Origin: Arcobacteraceae bacterium
Lineage (GTDB): Bacteria > Campylobacterota > Campylobacteria > Campylobacterales > Arcobacteraceae
Length of the DNA: 64,000 nt
Reading direction: 5' to 3'
NCBI GenBank assembly: GCA_021107755.1
Contig: JAIOSF010000012.1
Coordinates: 24,567-88,566, forward strand
Positions 53,720 to 62,846 of the stretch are shown one piece after another. A program made the position numbers and the translations under genes. The stretch's first letter is position 1. Each line of letters opens with the position of its first letter. Under the pieces are notes generated by a model. It saw only the letters and a list, made by a program, of their open reading frames with translations, did not search any database and was not told where the DNA came from.

Positions 53720-55057
53720 ATGACACATTCGAAGAATTTGATTTATAAAAAACTTTTTACTTTTACCCTTTTACTTTTTACTTTACAAGGAATATTAATG
53801 TCAGCGACACTAAAACATATAAGTTATAATGATACAACAATAGCAACTATATTTGAAAAGAATAAAAATCTACCAATATTTAACCTCCAATTAGTATTTA
53901 CAAACAGTGGATATATAAACGATGGAGTTAATCCAGGGATTACGAATATTGTTTCTAAACTTCTTAACGAAGGGACTAAAAAAGATGGTGCAGTAAACTT
54001 TGCTAGAAAATTAGAAAATAATGCAATATCTATAAATACATCAACTGGATTTGAAACTTTTGTTATAGAGGTTAGTTGTTTAACAAGTGAATACGAACTT
54101 GCTTTAAACTTTTTAACACAACTCTTAAGTGACCCAAATATTACACAAAAATCACTAAATAAAATCAAAACTTTACAATCAAGTAAACTCAAACAAAAAG
54201 AGAATGATTTTGACTATGTTGCATCATCAAATCTTAAACAAATAACTTATAAAAACACACCTTTAGCACACACGAGTGCTGGAACTGTTGATACAATAGA
54301 GAAAATACAACTTAAAGATGTAAAAAAAAGGTTAAAAGATATTTTAAATATAGATAACCTTATCATTGCAGTTGGTGGAGATATAAGTTTTAAAGAGTTT
54401 TCTTCCCATAGTGAGCCTATTTTAAAAAATCTGAAATCTCAAGGGAAAACAGATTTTAATAAAATAGCAATTTTTAGTAAATCAAAAAACAAAGTTATAC
54501 TCAAAGAAACAGAACAATCGTACATCTACTTTTCAAGTCCTTTTTATATTGATTCTGATTCAAAAGAGAGCTATAAAGCAAAAGTAGCCTCTTTTATATT
54601 AGGTGGTAGTGGGTTTGGTAGTCGACTTATGGAGGAGATTAGAGTAAAAAATGGTCTTGCTTACAGTGCTTATGGACATATAAAAAATAATAAATCTCAC
54701 AGTGACTTCTCTGGATACCTACAAACAAAACTAGACAATACACAAAAAGCAAAAGATATGGTGGGAACTATTGTTAAAGACTTTGTAGATAATGGTGTAA
54801 CACAAGAAGAGTTAGATGCTGCAAAAAACTTTCTTAGTGGAAGTGAGCCATTAAGAACAGAAACATTTTCTCAAAGACTTAGTCGTGCTTTTCACCTTTA
54901 TTACAAAGGGTTACCTTTTGAGTATCCACAAGAAGAATTAGAGCTTATAGAAAAACTTTCACTAGAAGAGTTAAACTCATTTATTAAAGAACATAAAGAG
55001 ATAGAGAATTTATCATTTTCAATTGTAACAAAAGAGATTAAAGAGGAAAAGAAATAA
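53720..55057 (+). CDS. M16 (insulinase-like) family protein lacking the zinc motif
   Basis: 445 residues with an N-terminal signal/anchor ([20 protein letters not shown]). The two M16 halves are recognisable, but the inverted zinc motif HxxEH expected where [15 protein letters not shown] stands (about 75-90) is absent. The second half keeps [25 protein letters not shown], the Arg/Tyr region that helps bind substrate in the non-catalytic partner of M16B pairs. It may therefore be the non-catalytic partner of another M16 protease, or a chaperone. Lies between mqnC and gltX, both within one base. Confidence 0.88.
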   Translation: MTHSKNLIYKKLFTFTLLLFTLQGILMSATLKHISYNDTTIATIFEKNKNLPIFNLQLVFTNSGYINDGVNPGITNIVSKLLNEGTKKDGAVNFARKLENNAISINTSTGFETFVIEVSCLTSEYELALNFLTQLLSDPNITQKSLNKIKTLQSSKLKQKENDFDYVASSNLKQITYKNTPLAHTSAGTVDTIEKIQLKDVKKRLKDILNIDNLIIAVGGDISFKEFSSHSEPILKNLKSQGKTDFNKIAIFSKSKNKVILKETEQSYIYFSSPFYIDSDSKESYKAKVASFILGGSGFGSRLMEEIRVKNGLAYSAYGHIKNNKSHSDFSGYLQTKLDNTQKAKDMVGTIVKDFVDNGVTQEELDAAKNFLSGSEPLRTETFSQRLSRAFHLYYKGLPFEYPQEELELIEKLSLEELNSFIKEHKEIENLSFSIVTKEIKEEKK

Positions 55058-56337
55058 TGTTAAGATTTGCAGCTAGTCAAACAAAGGATATGCAATTAGG
55101 AGATTTGCGAGTTGCGATATTTAATCATATACTATCAAAACAACTCAATGTTGAACTACTAGTTCGAATAGAAGATACCGATAAAGAAAAAAACATAGAG
55201 GGAAAAGATAAAGAGGCACTAGAGATTTTAGGACTTTTTAGTATAGATTTTTCAAGAGTTGTATATCAAAGTGAGAATATCAAATACCATACACAAATGG
55301 CTATGAAACTATTACTTGATAAAAAAGCTTTTAACTGTTTTTGTGGTGATGAAGCTTTAGAACAAGATAAACAAAAAGCAAAAAAAGAGGGAAAAGCATA
55401 TAGCTACAGTGGATTTTGTGAGACAATCAGTGATGAAACAAAATTCAACTGTAATGCTCCATTTGTAGTGAGACTTAAAAAACCAGAACATACTATAAAG
55501 TTTACCGATCTTATAAAAGGTGATTGTTCGTATGATCCAAAGGAAGTAGATAGTTTTGTAATTTTAAAACATGACAAATCTCCTATATATAATTTTGCAT
55601 CTGCTGTTGATGATATGTTACATGATATTTCAACAGTTATAAGAGTGGATGAACACTTATCTAATACACCTAAACAAATTCATGTTCGAGAATCTTTAGG
55701 ATATGACAAAGAGATACAATATATCCATATTCCAAATATTTCTAAAATTAAAGAAGAGAACGATTTATCAGTAAAACACCTTATTGATGAGGGGTACTTA
55801 CCAGTTGCTATTGCAAACTATTGCGTACTTCTTGGATACAATACTCCAAAAGAGATATTTACCATTGAAGAGGTTATTGAGTGGTTTGATATAAATAAAC
55901 TCTCTTGTGAACCAGTAAAATTTGACAAAGATAAACTCAACTTTATCAATAAAGAACATCTCAAAGATATGGATGAGTTACGATTATCAAAAATATTAGG
56001 TTATGCAGACAACGATTTAGGAAGATTGGGAAAAGTATACTTAGAAGAGTGTAGCACAATACAAGAGATAAAAGAAAAAATAGATACAATGTTTGCACCT
56101 AAAAAAAAATTAGAAAACTTTGAAGAGGAATTAAAACAACTAAAAGAGTGTTTACAAGTAGCACCTTATATAGATGATTTAAATAAACTTCAAGAATACA
56201 TTACAGAAAAAACTGATTTAAAAGGGGAAAAACTTTTACTCCCTTTATATTATGTAATAACAGGAACAACAAGTGGTCCAGATATAAGCCTGATATATCC
56301 ACTTGTTAAAAACTACTTAGGGGAGATTGTAAAATGA
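55057..56337 (+). CDS. Glutamyl-tRNA synthetase-like protein with lost HIGH and KMSKS motifs
   Basis: 426 residues, co-linear with GluRS over its full length ([100 protein letters not shown]). Yet the class I signatures are gone: where SPTGxxHIG is expected the protein reads SQTKDMQLG (residues 7-15), the GED of the IRGEDH block is VDE (about 197), and in the KMSKR area there is only a shortened [11 protein letters not shown] (228-238). The frame is open and neighbours overlap at both ends, so it is probably expressed, but normal aminoacylation is doubtful. A working GluRS should exist elsewhere. Confidence 0.88.
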   Translation: MLRFAASQTKDMQLGDLRVAIFNHILSKQLNVELLVRIEDTDKEKNIEGKDKEALEILGLFSIDFSRVVYQSENIKYHTQMAMKLLLDKKAFNCFCGDEALEQDKQKAKKEGKAYSYSGFCETISDETKFNCNAPFVVRLKKPEHTIKFTDLIKGDCSYDPKEVDSFVILKHDKSPIYNFASAVDDMLHDISTVIRVDEHLSNTPKQIHVRESLGYDKEIQYIHIPNISKIKEENDLSVKHLIDEGYLPVAIANYCVLLGYNTPKEIFTIEEVIEWFDINKLSCEPVKFDKDKLNFINKEHLKDMDELRLSKILGYADNDLGRLGKVYLEECSTIQEIKEKIDTMFAPKKKLENFEEELKQLKECLQVAPYIDDLNKLQEYITEKTDLKGEKLLLPLYYVITGTTSGPDISLIYPLVKNYLGEIVK

Positions 56338-56615
56338 TTGATTCACTGATTGTTGCATTTGCAACTATAATTATAACTATTATATCACTATATAAATGGG
56401 TGATAATAATTGCTGCTATTTTATCTTGGGTACAACCAGATCCATATAATCCAATTGTACAGATGTTATATAGACTCACAGAACCTGCTTATGCACTGGT
56501 ACGAAGATATATACCTACAGTATTTGGTGGTATGGATATGGCACCACTTATACTAATATTTGCACTACAATTTTTAGAGATATTTTTGCAAAGCTTATTT
56601 GCTAAAATGATCTAA
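56334..56615 (+). CDS. YggT family membrane protein
   Basis: 93 residues with two hydrophobic segments ([30 protein letters not shown] and [21 protein letters not shown]) and the YggT core [31 protein letters not shown]. YggT proteins are small membrane proteins linked to osmotic stress, cell division or thylakoid-like biogenesis, with no defined reaction. It overlaps the GluRS-like gene by four bases (ATGA). Confidence 0.92.
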   Translation: MIDSLIVAFATIIITIISLYKWVIIIAAILSWVQPDPYNPIVQMLYRLTEPAYALVRRYIPTVFGGMDMAPLILIFALQFLEIFLQSLFAKMI

Positions 56616-56657
56616 CTATATCCATAAATAAAATTTCAAAGTCAAAAGGTTTAATAG

Positions 56658-58922
56658 ATGAACGAGAGTAAAGATTTTTTACGCGTTATAGTTGAAAAAG
56701 ATTTAAAGGCAAATAAGTATAAAGAGGTAGTGACTAGATTTCCTCCTGAGCCTAATGGATTCCCACATATTGGACATGCAAAATCAATCTGTATAAATTT
56801 TGGTATTGCTGCTGACTATAATGGTCACTGTAACCTAAGAATGGATGATACAAATCCCACCACAGAAGACACAAAATATGTTGAAGCTTTAAAAGATGCT
56901 GTAGAGTGGCTTGGATTTAACTGGGGTGAAAATGTCTATTTTACTTCTGATTACTTTCCCAAGATATATGATTATGCTATAGAACTTATTAAAATGGGGA
57001 AAGCGTATGTTGATAGTCTCAACGAAGAAGAGATAAGAGAATATAGAGGTACTGTCACTCAAGCTGGAAGAAGAAGTCCCTATGCAAATAGAACTGTAGA
57101 AGAAAACTTAGACCTTTTAGAGAAAATGAAAAAAGGTGAGTTTAAAGAGGGTGAGCATGTTTTAAGAGCCAAAATAGATATGGGTGCAGCAAATATGAAA
57201 ATGAGAGACCCCCTTTTATATAGAATTAGACATGCTCATCATTTTAGAACACAAGATGAGTGGTGTATCTACCCAATGTACGACTTTGCTCATTGTTTAT
57301 CAGATTATATTGAGGGGGTTTCACATTCTATTTGTACACTAGAGTTTGAAAACAATAGAGATATTTATGATTGGGTATTAGATACACTTCAATTAGAACC
57401 ACCAAGACCTTATCAACATGAATTTGCACGACTTGGTATCAACTATACTGTTATGAGTAAAAGAAAACTTTTAGAGCTAGTAAATGACAAATATGTGAGT
57501 GGATGGGACGATCCACGACTTCCTACAATTGCTGGATATAAAAGAAGAGGTTATACACCTGAATCTATTTTAAATTTTTGTGATCAAATAGGCATTGCTA
57601 AAGCAAATTCAATGGTTGATGTTTCACAATTAGAGTTTTGTATTAGAGATGATCTAAACACAAAAGTGCCACGAGTAATGTGTGTTCTTAATCCTCTAAA
57701 AGTTACTATAGAAAATTATAATGGAACTGAAGAACTTGAAGCTTCATATTATCCACATGATGTACCTAAAGAGGGGATGAGAAAAATACCTTTTTCTAAG
57801 GAGATTTATATAGATCGTGAAGACTTTAATGAAAATCCTCCAAATGGTTATTATCGTTTAACTTCAGAACAGCCAGTAAGACTAAAACATGCTTATATTA
57901 TCACTTGTACAGAGGTTATTAAAGATGATAGTGGAAATATTGTAGAAATAAAAGCTCAATATAATAAAGACTCTAAAAGTGGTTCTGATACTAGTGGTAT
58001 CAAAGTAAAAAGTGCTATTCAGTGGGTAGATACAAAAAATGCAAAAAGCATTGAGGTAAGACTTTATGATAGATTATACTCTTGTGAAAATCCTGATGGA
58101 TTAGAAGATTTAAATCCAAACTCTTTACAAATTATAAAAGATGCTTTAATAGAACCAGCTGTAATTACTGATAAACCAGATGAGAGATTTCAATTTGAGA
58201 GAGAAGGGTATTTTTACGCTGATCCTATTGACTACAGTGATGAAAAACCGGTGTTTAATAAAATTGTAGGTCTGAAAGATTCTTGGGCTAAAAAAACAAA
58301 AACAGATGAAAAAACTCCTAAGAGAGAGAAGAAACCTGAGACAAAAAAAGTACAAATAGATGGAGAAGTAACACCAATGAGTGAAGCTGAACAAACACTA
58401 TTTGATAAATATACTACTGAACTTAAACTAAACAGTATGATTTCTGATATTTTAGTGCGAGATAGTCAACTTTCATCATTTTATGAAGAGAGTTTATCTC
58501 ACCTTGACAGCCCAATAAACCTAGCTAATATTGTAGCAAATGAAGTATCTAGAGAGTTAAAAGAGAAGCAACTTGATGAGCTTAAATTTACAGCCTCTGA
58601 TATAGCCCAACTTATTAAAATGGTTGATGAGGAAACTATCTCAAATAAAATTGCAAAACAAGTGTTTGAAGAGATGGCAAAAAGTGGAGAAAACCCATTA
58701 AAAATTGTTGAAGCTAAAGGACTAGTACAAATAAGTGATCCAGCTGTCATCTCACCTATTATTGATGAAATAATTGCAAAAAATCCAGATAATGTGGAAA
58801 AATTTAAAGCAGGTAACAATAAACTTTTAGGTTTCTTTGTAGGGCAAGTATTAAAAGCTACAGGTGGTAAAGCTAATCCAAAAATAGTAAATGAATTAGT
58901 AGAGCAAAAATTAAATTCGTAA
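56658..58922 (+). CDS. glnS: Glutaminyl-tRNA synthetase with C-terminal YqeY/GatB-type domain
   Basis: 754 residues. Residues 1-550 are GlnRS: TRFPPEPNGFPHIGHAKSICINFG (HIGH at ~38-41), LRMDDTNPTTED, YDFAHCLSDYIEGVSHSICTLEFENNRDIYDW, the KMSKS motif VMSKRKLLELV near 271, and an anticodon-binding beta-barrel. After a Lys-rich linker (about 555-575), ~180 residues match the YqeY/GatB tail domain (AEQTLFDKYTTELKL ... LGFFVGQVLKATGGKANPKIVNELV), which is known fused to GlnRS in Deinococcus and binds tRNA. AAAAGG precedes the ATG. Direct Gln-tRNA charging coexists here with a degenerate GluRS-like neighbour. Confidence 0.95.
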   Translation: MNESKDFLRVIVEKDLKANKYKEVVTRFPPEPNGFPHIGHAKSICINFGIAADYNGHCNLRMDDTNPTTEDTKYVEALKDAVEWLGFNWGENVYFTSDYFPKIYDYAIELIKMGKAYVDSLNEEEIREYRGTVTQAGRRSPYANRTVEENLDLLEKMKKGEFKEGEHVLRAKIDMGAANMKMRDPLLYRIRHAHHFRTQDEWCIYPMYDFAHCLSDYIEGVSHSICTLEFENNRDIYDWVLDTLQLEPPRPYQHEFARLGINYTVMSKRKLLELVNDKYVSGWDDPRLPTIAGYKRRGYTPESILNFCDQIGIAKANSMVDVSQLEFCIRDDLNTKVPRVMCVLNPLKVTIENYNGTEELEASYYPHDVPKEGMRKIPFSKEIYIDREDFNENPPNGYYRLTSEQPVRLKHAYIITCTEVIKDDSGNIVEIKAQYNKDSKSGSDTSGIKVKSAIQWVDTKNAKSIEVRLYDRLYSCENPDGLEDLNPNSLQIIKDALIEPAVITDKPDERFQFEREGYFYADPIDYSDEKPVFNKIVGLKDSWAKKTKTDEKTPKREKKPETKKVQIDGEVTPMSEAEQTLFDKYTTELKLNSMISDILVRDSQLSSFYEESLSHLDSPINLANIVANEVSRELKEKQLDELKFTASDIAQLIKMVDEETISNKIAKQVFEEMAKSGENPLKIVEAKGLVQISDPAVISPIIDEIIAKNPDNVEKFKAGNNKLLGFFVGQVLKATGGKANPKIVNELVEQKLNS

Positions 58923-58936
58923 AATAACTGAAAGCT

Positions 58937-58960
58937 AAAGTGAAGTTATAACTTCACTTT
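58937..58960. terminator. Bidirectional terminator between glnS and thrC
   Basis: AAAGTGAAGTTA followed directly by its reverse complement TAACTTCACTTT is a perfect 24-bp palindrome between the two convergent genes, flanked by A- and T-rich DNA. Confidence 0.75.
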
Positions 58961-60437
58961 ATTTTAAAAAAACTATAATCTTTTTTTCTAAATCTTTAAT
59001 ATTAATCACTGAGTCATGAATAATTGGACTACTAAATAGTTCTTCTATTTGTGCAGGGATTTTTAAATTTAATTTTTTAGAGATAGCTTCTAAAGCCTCT
59101 CTATCAGAATATTTATTATTATCTTCATTTAAAGCATTTAAAACTGTTGGTGAAAACTTTGTCCATTCAGCTGTTGAGTATATCACTGTTTTAAGATTTT
59201 TATTCTCTCTTAACTCTTCGTAGGCTTTGATACAAGTTGCAGTATGTGGATCCATAAGATATCCTTCATCTACAAAAGTTTTAATAGTTTCTAATCCATA
59301 AGCATCATCACTGTATGTAGCACTAAAATATTTTTGTAAAACTTCAAGTTCTTCTTTTGTATGTTCAAAATGTCCTTTTGTGTTCAAATCTTCCATAAGC
59401 TCTTTTGTTCTAACTGCACCACAAATATCATAGATAACTCTTTCGATATTTGATGATTTTAAGATATCCATTGCAGGAGATTTTGTAAGTTTAAGTACTT
59501 TTCCTCTAATATCATAGATACCTAAAGTAAGCCACTGTGTTAAAATATTGTTTTCATTTGAAGATACTAGAAGTTTTTCAACTGGTAACCCCATCTTTTG
59601 TGCATAATAAGCCCCAAGTACATTTCCAAAATTTCCACTTGGAACATTAATATAAATCTTTTCACCAAGTTTTATCTCATCTTGTCGTAATAATTCTAAA
59701 TAACTTTGGAAATGGTATACTATTTGAAATATAATTCTTCCAAAGTTTACACTATTAGCAGCACTTAAACTTATACCATCTTTTTTCAATTCATTTTTAA
59801 AAGATTGGCTAGCTAATAAATTTTTTAAAGCATTTTGGGCATCATCAAAGTTTCCATTTATCCCAATTACTTTTAAGTTCTCTCCATCTTCTGTAATCAT
59901 TTGAAGTTTTTGAACATCACTAGTTCCACCATGTGGGTATAAACACACAACTTTTATACCCTCTTTATTTTTAAAAGTATTTAATGCTGCTGGTCCTGTA
60001 TCACCAGATGTTGCTGCTAAGATAAGGTACTCTTCCCCTCTTTTTTTAGCAAGACTACTTAAAATATAACCAAATGGTTGTAGTGCCATATCTTTAAATG
60101 CACGAGTTGGTCCATGATATTGTTCATTTACAAACAAGTCATCTTTTATTTTTACTACTGGTGAGGGATTTGAACTATCATCAAAATTATCATAAAGTGC
60201 TAATGCTTCATTGATAGTTGTATCATCTATATCTATCTCAAAAGCTTTTAAAATATCAAATGCTAACTCTTTATAACTTGTATGAAGATGTTTTGTTAAA
60301 AACTCTTCCCCTAGTTTAGGTATAACCTTTGGTACATATAGTCCACCAAATGATGAACTAGGATTTAAAATTGCATCTGAAAACTCAACTTCTTGTGGTT
60401 TTACACCATCATTTCCTCTAGTTTCTATAAAACTCAT
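58959..60437 (-). CDS. thrC: Threonine synthase
   Basis: 492 residues, the long (class 2, ThrC of Proteobacteria/yeast) form. It converts O-phosphohomoserine to threonine with PLP. The PLP lysine is in GPTRAFKDMALQPFG near 115; ATSGDTGPAALNTFK, YPHGGTSDVQKLQM, SANSVNFGRIIFQIVYHF and NVPSGNFGNVLGAYYAQKMGLP are all family blocks. It is the last clearly core gene before the cassette-like island at the right. Confidence 0.96.
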   Translation of the reverse strand: MSFIETRGNDGVKPQEVEFSDAILNPSSSFGGLYVPKVIPKLGEEFLTKHLHTSYKELAFDILKAFEIDIDDTTINEALALYDNFDDSSNPSPVVKIKDDLFVNEQYHGPTRAFKDMALQPFGYILSSLAKKRGEEYLILAATSGDTGPAALNTFKNKEGIKVVCLYPHGGTSDVQKLQMITEDGENLKVIGINGNFDDAQNALKNLLASQSFKNELKKDGISLSAANSVNFGRIIFQIVYHFQSYLELLRQDEIKLGEKIYINVPSGNFGNVLGAYYAQKMGLPVEKLLVSSNENNILTQWLTLGIYDIRGKVLKLTKSPAMDILKSSNIERVIYDICGAVRTKELMEDLNTKGHFEHTKEELEVLQKYFSATYSDDAYGLETIKTFVDEGYLMDPHTATCIKAYEELRENKNLKTVIYSTAEWTKFSPTVLNALNEDNNKYSDREALEAISKKLNLKIPAQIEELFSSPIIHDSVINIKDLEKKIIVFLK

Positions 60438-60818
60438 AGATAAAATTCCTTCATATTATATTCCGCGATTATATCAAAAGTATGGTTAAATGGTTTTAAA
60501 TTGTAATATGTAATGTTTTTTACCCATAACACACCTCCCAATAAATTTAACAAAATGCAGGTTTATTACGATATTATCATAATATACATACATAATGTAC
60601 TATTATCATCGAAATATCGATAATAAACATACATGAAAACTATATCGTAAACTTAAAATATATTTAAAAAATATGACATATTGCAATGTTTTTTATAGTT
60701 AAATATGCAAGAACACCTTATTTAAGGTGTTTGTCGTTATTTTGATATACGACATTTTTTATGTATGTTATTTGTTGATTTTCAGGCTGTTTTATATATA
60801 ATGTATGTTCAATAAAGA
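60438..60818. other. Non-coding junction between thrC and the cassette array
   Basis: About 380 bases with no gene or integrase remnant seen. Features: a 9-bp hairpin AACACCTTA/TAAGGTGTT (60712-60731); a hairpin GTCGT/ACGAC followed by ATTTTTT (60733-60760), a probable terminator for transcription toward the cassettes; and four copies of the word ATGTATGTT or its complement (60585-60593 with one change, 60626-60634, 60761-60769, 60801-60809). The last two copies are direct repeats 40 bases apart, the nearer ending 9 bases before the first GTTATAC core site. This could be a decayed attI region, but that is speculative. Confidence 0.45.
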
Positions 60819-60843
60819 GTTATACACAAAAAGGGAAATATAT

Positions 60844-61329
60844 ATGGAAATTACAGCAGCATTAGTTGGAACAGTAATTGGTAGTGCAACATTTGGTGCA
60901 ATTGTTGGAAAATTCTTAGATGCTTTTTTAATATCAAAGATTAACCAAAATATAGAAAAAAGCAAATGGCTAAGAGAGATGAAACTTATTGAATTTTCTA
61001 AATTATCTCAAGAATTATCTTCAATGGGATTTGACAATGAAACAATGGAAGATGAATATAAATTTTATTCTGTAGCTTCTAAGTCACTTTTATTACTTGA
61101 TGATGAAACTTTAAAAAAAGAGATACAAGATTTTATTAAAGAATTTACTACATTTATAAAATATGACTATCCAAAAATTATGGAGCATGATAATAAAACT
61201 CATAATACATTGGGAAATGGTGCAGTTGTTGGAGAAAAAGAAGCTGCAGCAGGAAAAGTATTACTAGAATATCAATCTAAAGCATTTAAAATTATTAATA
61301 AGTTGAATAAAAATTTAGCTAATACTTAA
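60844..61329 (+). CDS. Cassette 1: small protein with N-terminal membrane helix, unknown function
   Basis: 161 residues from ATG 60844, chosen because AAGGGAA lies eight bases upstream (an ATG at 60805 would start outside the cassette). An N-terminal Gly/Ala-rich hydrophobic helix (ITAALVGTVIGSATFGAIVGKFLDAFLI) is followed by a long, charged, helical, partly coiled-coil region (KINQNIEKSKWLREMKLIEF ... ETLKKEIQDFIKEFTTFIKYDYPKIM) and a Gly-rich NTLGNGAVVGEKEAAAG loop. No family recognised. The stop lies seven bases before the attC inverse core site, as in typical cassettes. Confidence 0.8.
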   Translation: MEITAALVGTVIGSATFGAIVGKFLDAFLISKINQNIEKSKWLREMKLIEFSKLSQELSSMGFDNETMEDEYKFYSVASKSLLLLDDETLKKEIQDFIKEFTTFIKYDYPKIMEHDNKTHNTLGNGAVVGEKEAAAGKVLLEYQSKAFKIINKLNKNLANT

Positions 61330-61335
61330 GTAAAT

Positions 61336-61404
61336 GTATAACAACACATTGGAGAGAAATATTTGACCCTGCGGCTCAAATATTTCTCAACTCAAACGTT
61401 AGAC
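61336..61404 (+). other. attC site 1 (69 bp)
   Basis: Inverse core GTATAAC (61336-61342) and core GTTAGAC (61398-61404, exact GTTRRRY). Between them a perfect 13-bp stem, GAGAAATATTTGA (61354-61366) and TCAAATATTTCTC (61376-61388), closes on a 9-base loop CCCTGCGGC. The flanks ACACATTGGA and CTCAAAC pair only partly, giving the imperfect outer stem expected of attC. Confidence 0.8.
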
Positions 61405-61432
61405 GACTAAAACCAAAAAAAGGAAAGATAAA

Positions 61433-61657
61433 ATGTCATTAGGATCAACTACGGCAAAAGAATTAGCTAAGCTAGGAGTAAATTTAGAAATTAGAGATGG
61501 ATTAGGTTCAACAACAATAAAAGAACTAGTTAGAATTGTGAAGTCTCAAGGACGACATATTTCAGTAAGTTCACGTTGTATTGGTTCAACCACTGCTAAA
61601 GAAATTGCAAAAATAGGTGGAGAAAACCTTACAATTATCATTGAAAACAAAGATTAA
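61433..61657 (+). CDS. Cassette 2: 74-residue protein of three GSTT helix-strand repeats
   Basis: The sequence is built from three near-copies of one motif: GSTTAKELAKLG at 4-15, GSTTIKELVRIV at 25-36 and GSTTAKEIAKIG at 51-62. Each is followed by a short strand-like piece (NLEIRD, HISVSS, LTIIIEN), so it reads as a small alpha/beta solenoid of ~24-residue units. Each copy also resembles the start of a helix-turn-helix. No known family recognised. AAAGGAAAG lies about 8 bases before the ATG. It is the only gene of its cassette. Confidence 0.75.
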   Translation: MSLGSTTAKELAKLGVNLEIRDGLGSTTIKELVRIVKSQGRHISVSSRCIGSTTAKEIAKIGGENLTIIIENKD

Positions 61658-61667
61658 ACTAAAAAAT

Positions 61668-61801
61668 GTCTAACAAAACCTTGGAAAGAAAAACAAGGGT
61701 ACACTGCGATTAATTCAAACCTTTTAGAACAAAAGAGATAAAATAAAAGTTGAAATAATCAAGAGGTATCATACCCTTGTTTTTCAAGTCCAACGTTATA
61801 C
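61668..61801 (+). other. attC site 2 (134 bp)
   Basis: Inverse core GTCTAAC (61668-61674, exact RYYYAAC) and core GTTATAC (61795-61801). A perfect 13-bp stem, AAAAACAAGGGTA (61689-61701) with TACCCTTGTTTTT (61772-61784), encloses a ~70-base variable region. Outer boxes CCTTGGA and TCCAAC pair with a bulge, as in attC. The left end AACAAAACCTTGG resembles that of attC 1 (AACAACACATTGG). Confidence 0.78.
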
Positions 61802-61821
61802 ACACTAAAGGAGATTACAGA

Positions 61822-62841
61822 ATGAACGATCATGGATATGTTTATGTTTTAATGAACCCATCAATGCAAAATTTAGTCAAAATTGGAAAAACAGTAAGAG
61901 AACCTGAAGAAAGAGCAAAAGAACTTTCATCAACAACAGGAGTTCCAACCCCTTTTGCAGTAGTTTATAATTGTTATTTTAAGAGCTGCACAGAAGCTGA
62001 AAATTTTATTCATTCTTTGTTAGAAAATAAAGGTTTTAGGGTATCCACAAAAAGAGAGTTTTTTGAGATACCAATTAAAGATGCTATAGATGCTGTTATG
62101 AAAGCAAAAGAACATTTTGGTGAATTTCAAAAAGTTGATTCACAAAATGCAGAAGAATTTGAAGAAAACTTTGAAGATAAAGAAGATGATTATGATCCTG
62201 ACTTTGACAATGAAGAGATACGAGATGCTTTAGAAAAAGCAAGAAAGTACGAAATTGGCTTTGATGATGAATTACAGGATATTAACGAAGCCATCAAATA
62301 CTACTTAAAAGCTATAAAACTTGGTTCTATTGAAGCTTGTTCATCATTAGCGTATATTTATCAATTTGGGGATGAAGTAAAAGAAGATAAAAATAAGGCA
62401 ATGCAATACTTTAAAGAAGGTGCAAAAAGAGGAGATATTAGTTGTTATGCCAGTTTAGCACCAATATATTTAGAATTAGGGAAAGAAGATAATGCATATA
62501 AATGTTGGCAAAAGTATTTTACTTTAAATGAATATGTAAATCCTATTGATGGAGAAAACTATTTAAGATTTATCGCAACTTACCCAAGAGAAATAGAGTT
62601 TATAGATAGATTAAATACTCTTGGAGAAGAAATGTTTGAAGGACTGTACAAACGAGATTTCATTCTTATAGATGGAGAATTATGTAAAATTAACCCAGAG
62701 TTTATCGAACATGCCAAAAATATAATAAATGGAGAAGTAGATCAAAAGGAAACTAATCTAACAACTAAAGATGATGTTGATGAACAAAAAGAAGTTAGAA
62801 AAGAAGAAAAAGGTTTTTTTGGAAAAATATTTGGATTTTAA
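61822..62841 (+). CDS. Cassette 3: GIY-YIG (T5orf172) nuclease-like domain fused to Sel1-like repeats
   Basis: 339 residues from ATG 61822, with AAGGAG eight bases upstream (the in-frame ATG at 61777 lies inside attC 2). Residues 3-95 are T5orf172-like: GYVYVLMNPSMQNLVKIGKT (the GIY/YIG-equivalent strands), the Arg-containing helix EPEERAKELSSTTGVPTPFAVVYN, and the Glu helix TEAENFIHSLLENKGFR with KREFFEIP. After an acidic linker, Sel1-like repeats (INEAIKYYLKAIKLGSIEACSSLAYIYQFGDEV; DKNKAMQYFKEGAKRGDISCYASLAPIYLEL) follow. The nuclease residues look preserved in outline. A phage-defence role is a guess from the family and the cassette setting. Confidence 0.82.
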   Translation: MNDHGYVYVLMNPSMQNLVKIGKTVREPEERAKELSSTTGVPTPFAVVYNCYFKSCTEAENFIHSLLENKGFRVSTKREFFEIPIKDAIDAVMKAKEHFGEFQKVDSQNAEEFEENFEDKEDDYDPDFDNEEIRDALEKARKYEIGFDDELQDINEAIKYYLKAIKLGSIEACSSLAYIYQFGDEVKEDKNKAMQYFKEGAKRGDISCYASLAPIYLELGKEDNAYKCWQKYFTLNEYVNPIDGENYLRFIATYPREIEFIDRLNTLGEEMFEGLYKRDFILIDGELCKINPEFIEHAKNIINGEVDQKETNLTTKDDVDEQKEVRKEEKGFFGKIFGF

Positions 62842-62846
62842 ATGAT

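Noticed and set aside
55057..56337. GluRS-like gene as a frameshifted pseudogene
   Set aside because: The frame is intact over 426 codons, co-linear with GluRS to the end, and overlaps or abuts both neighbours in the usual way.
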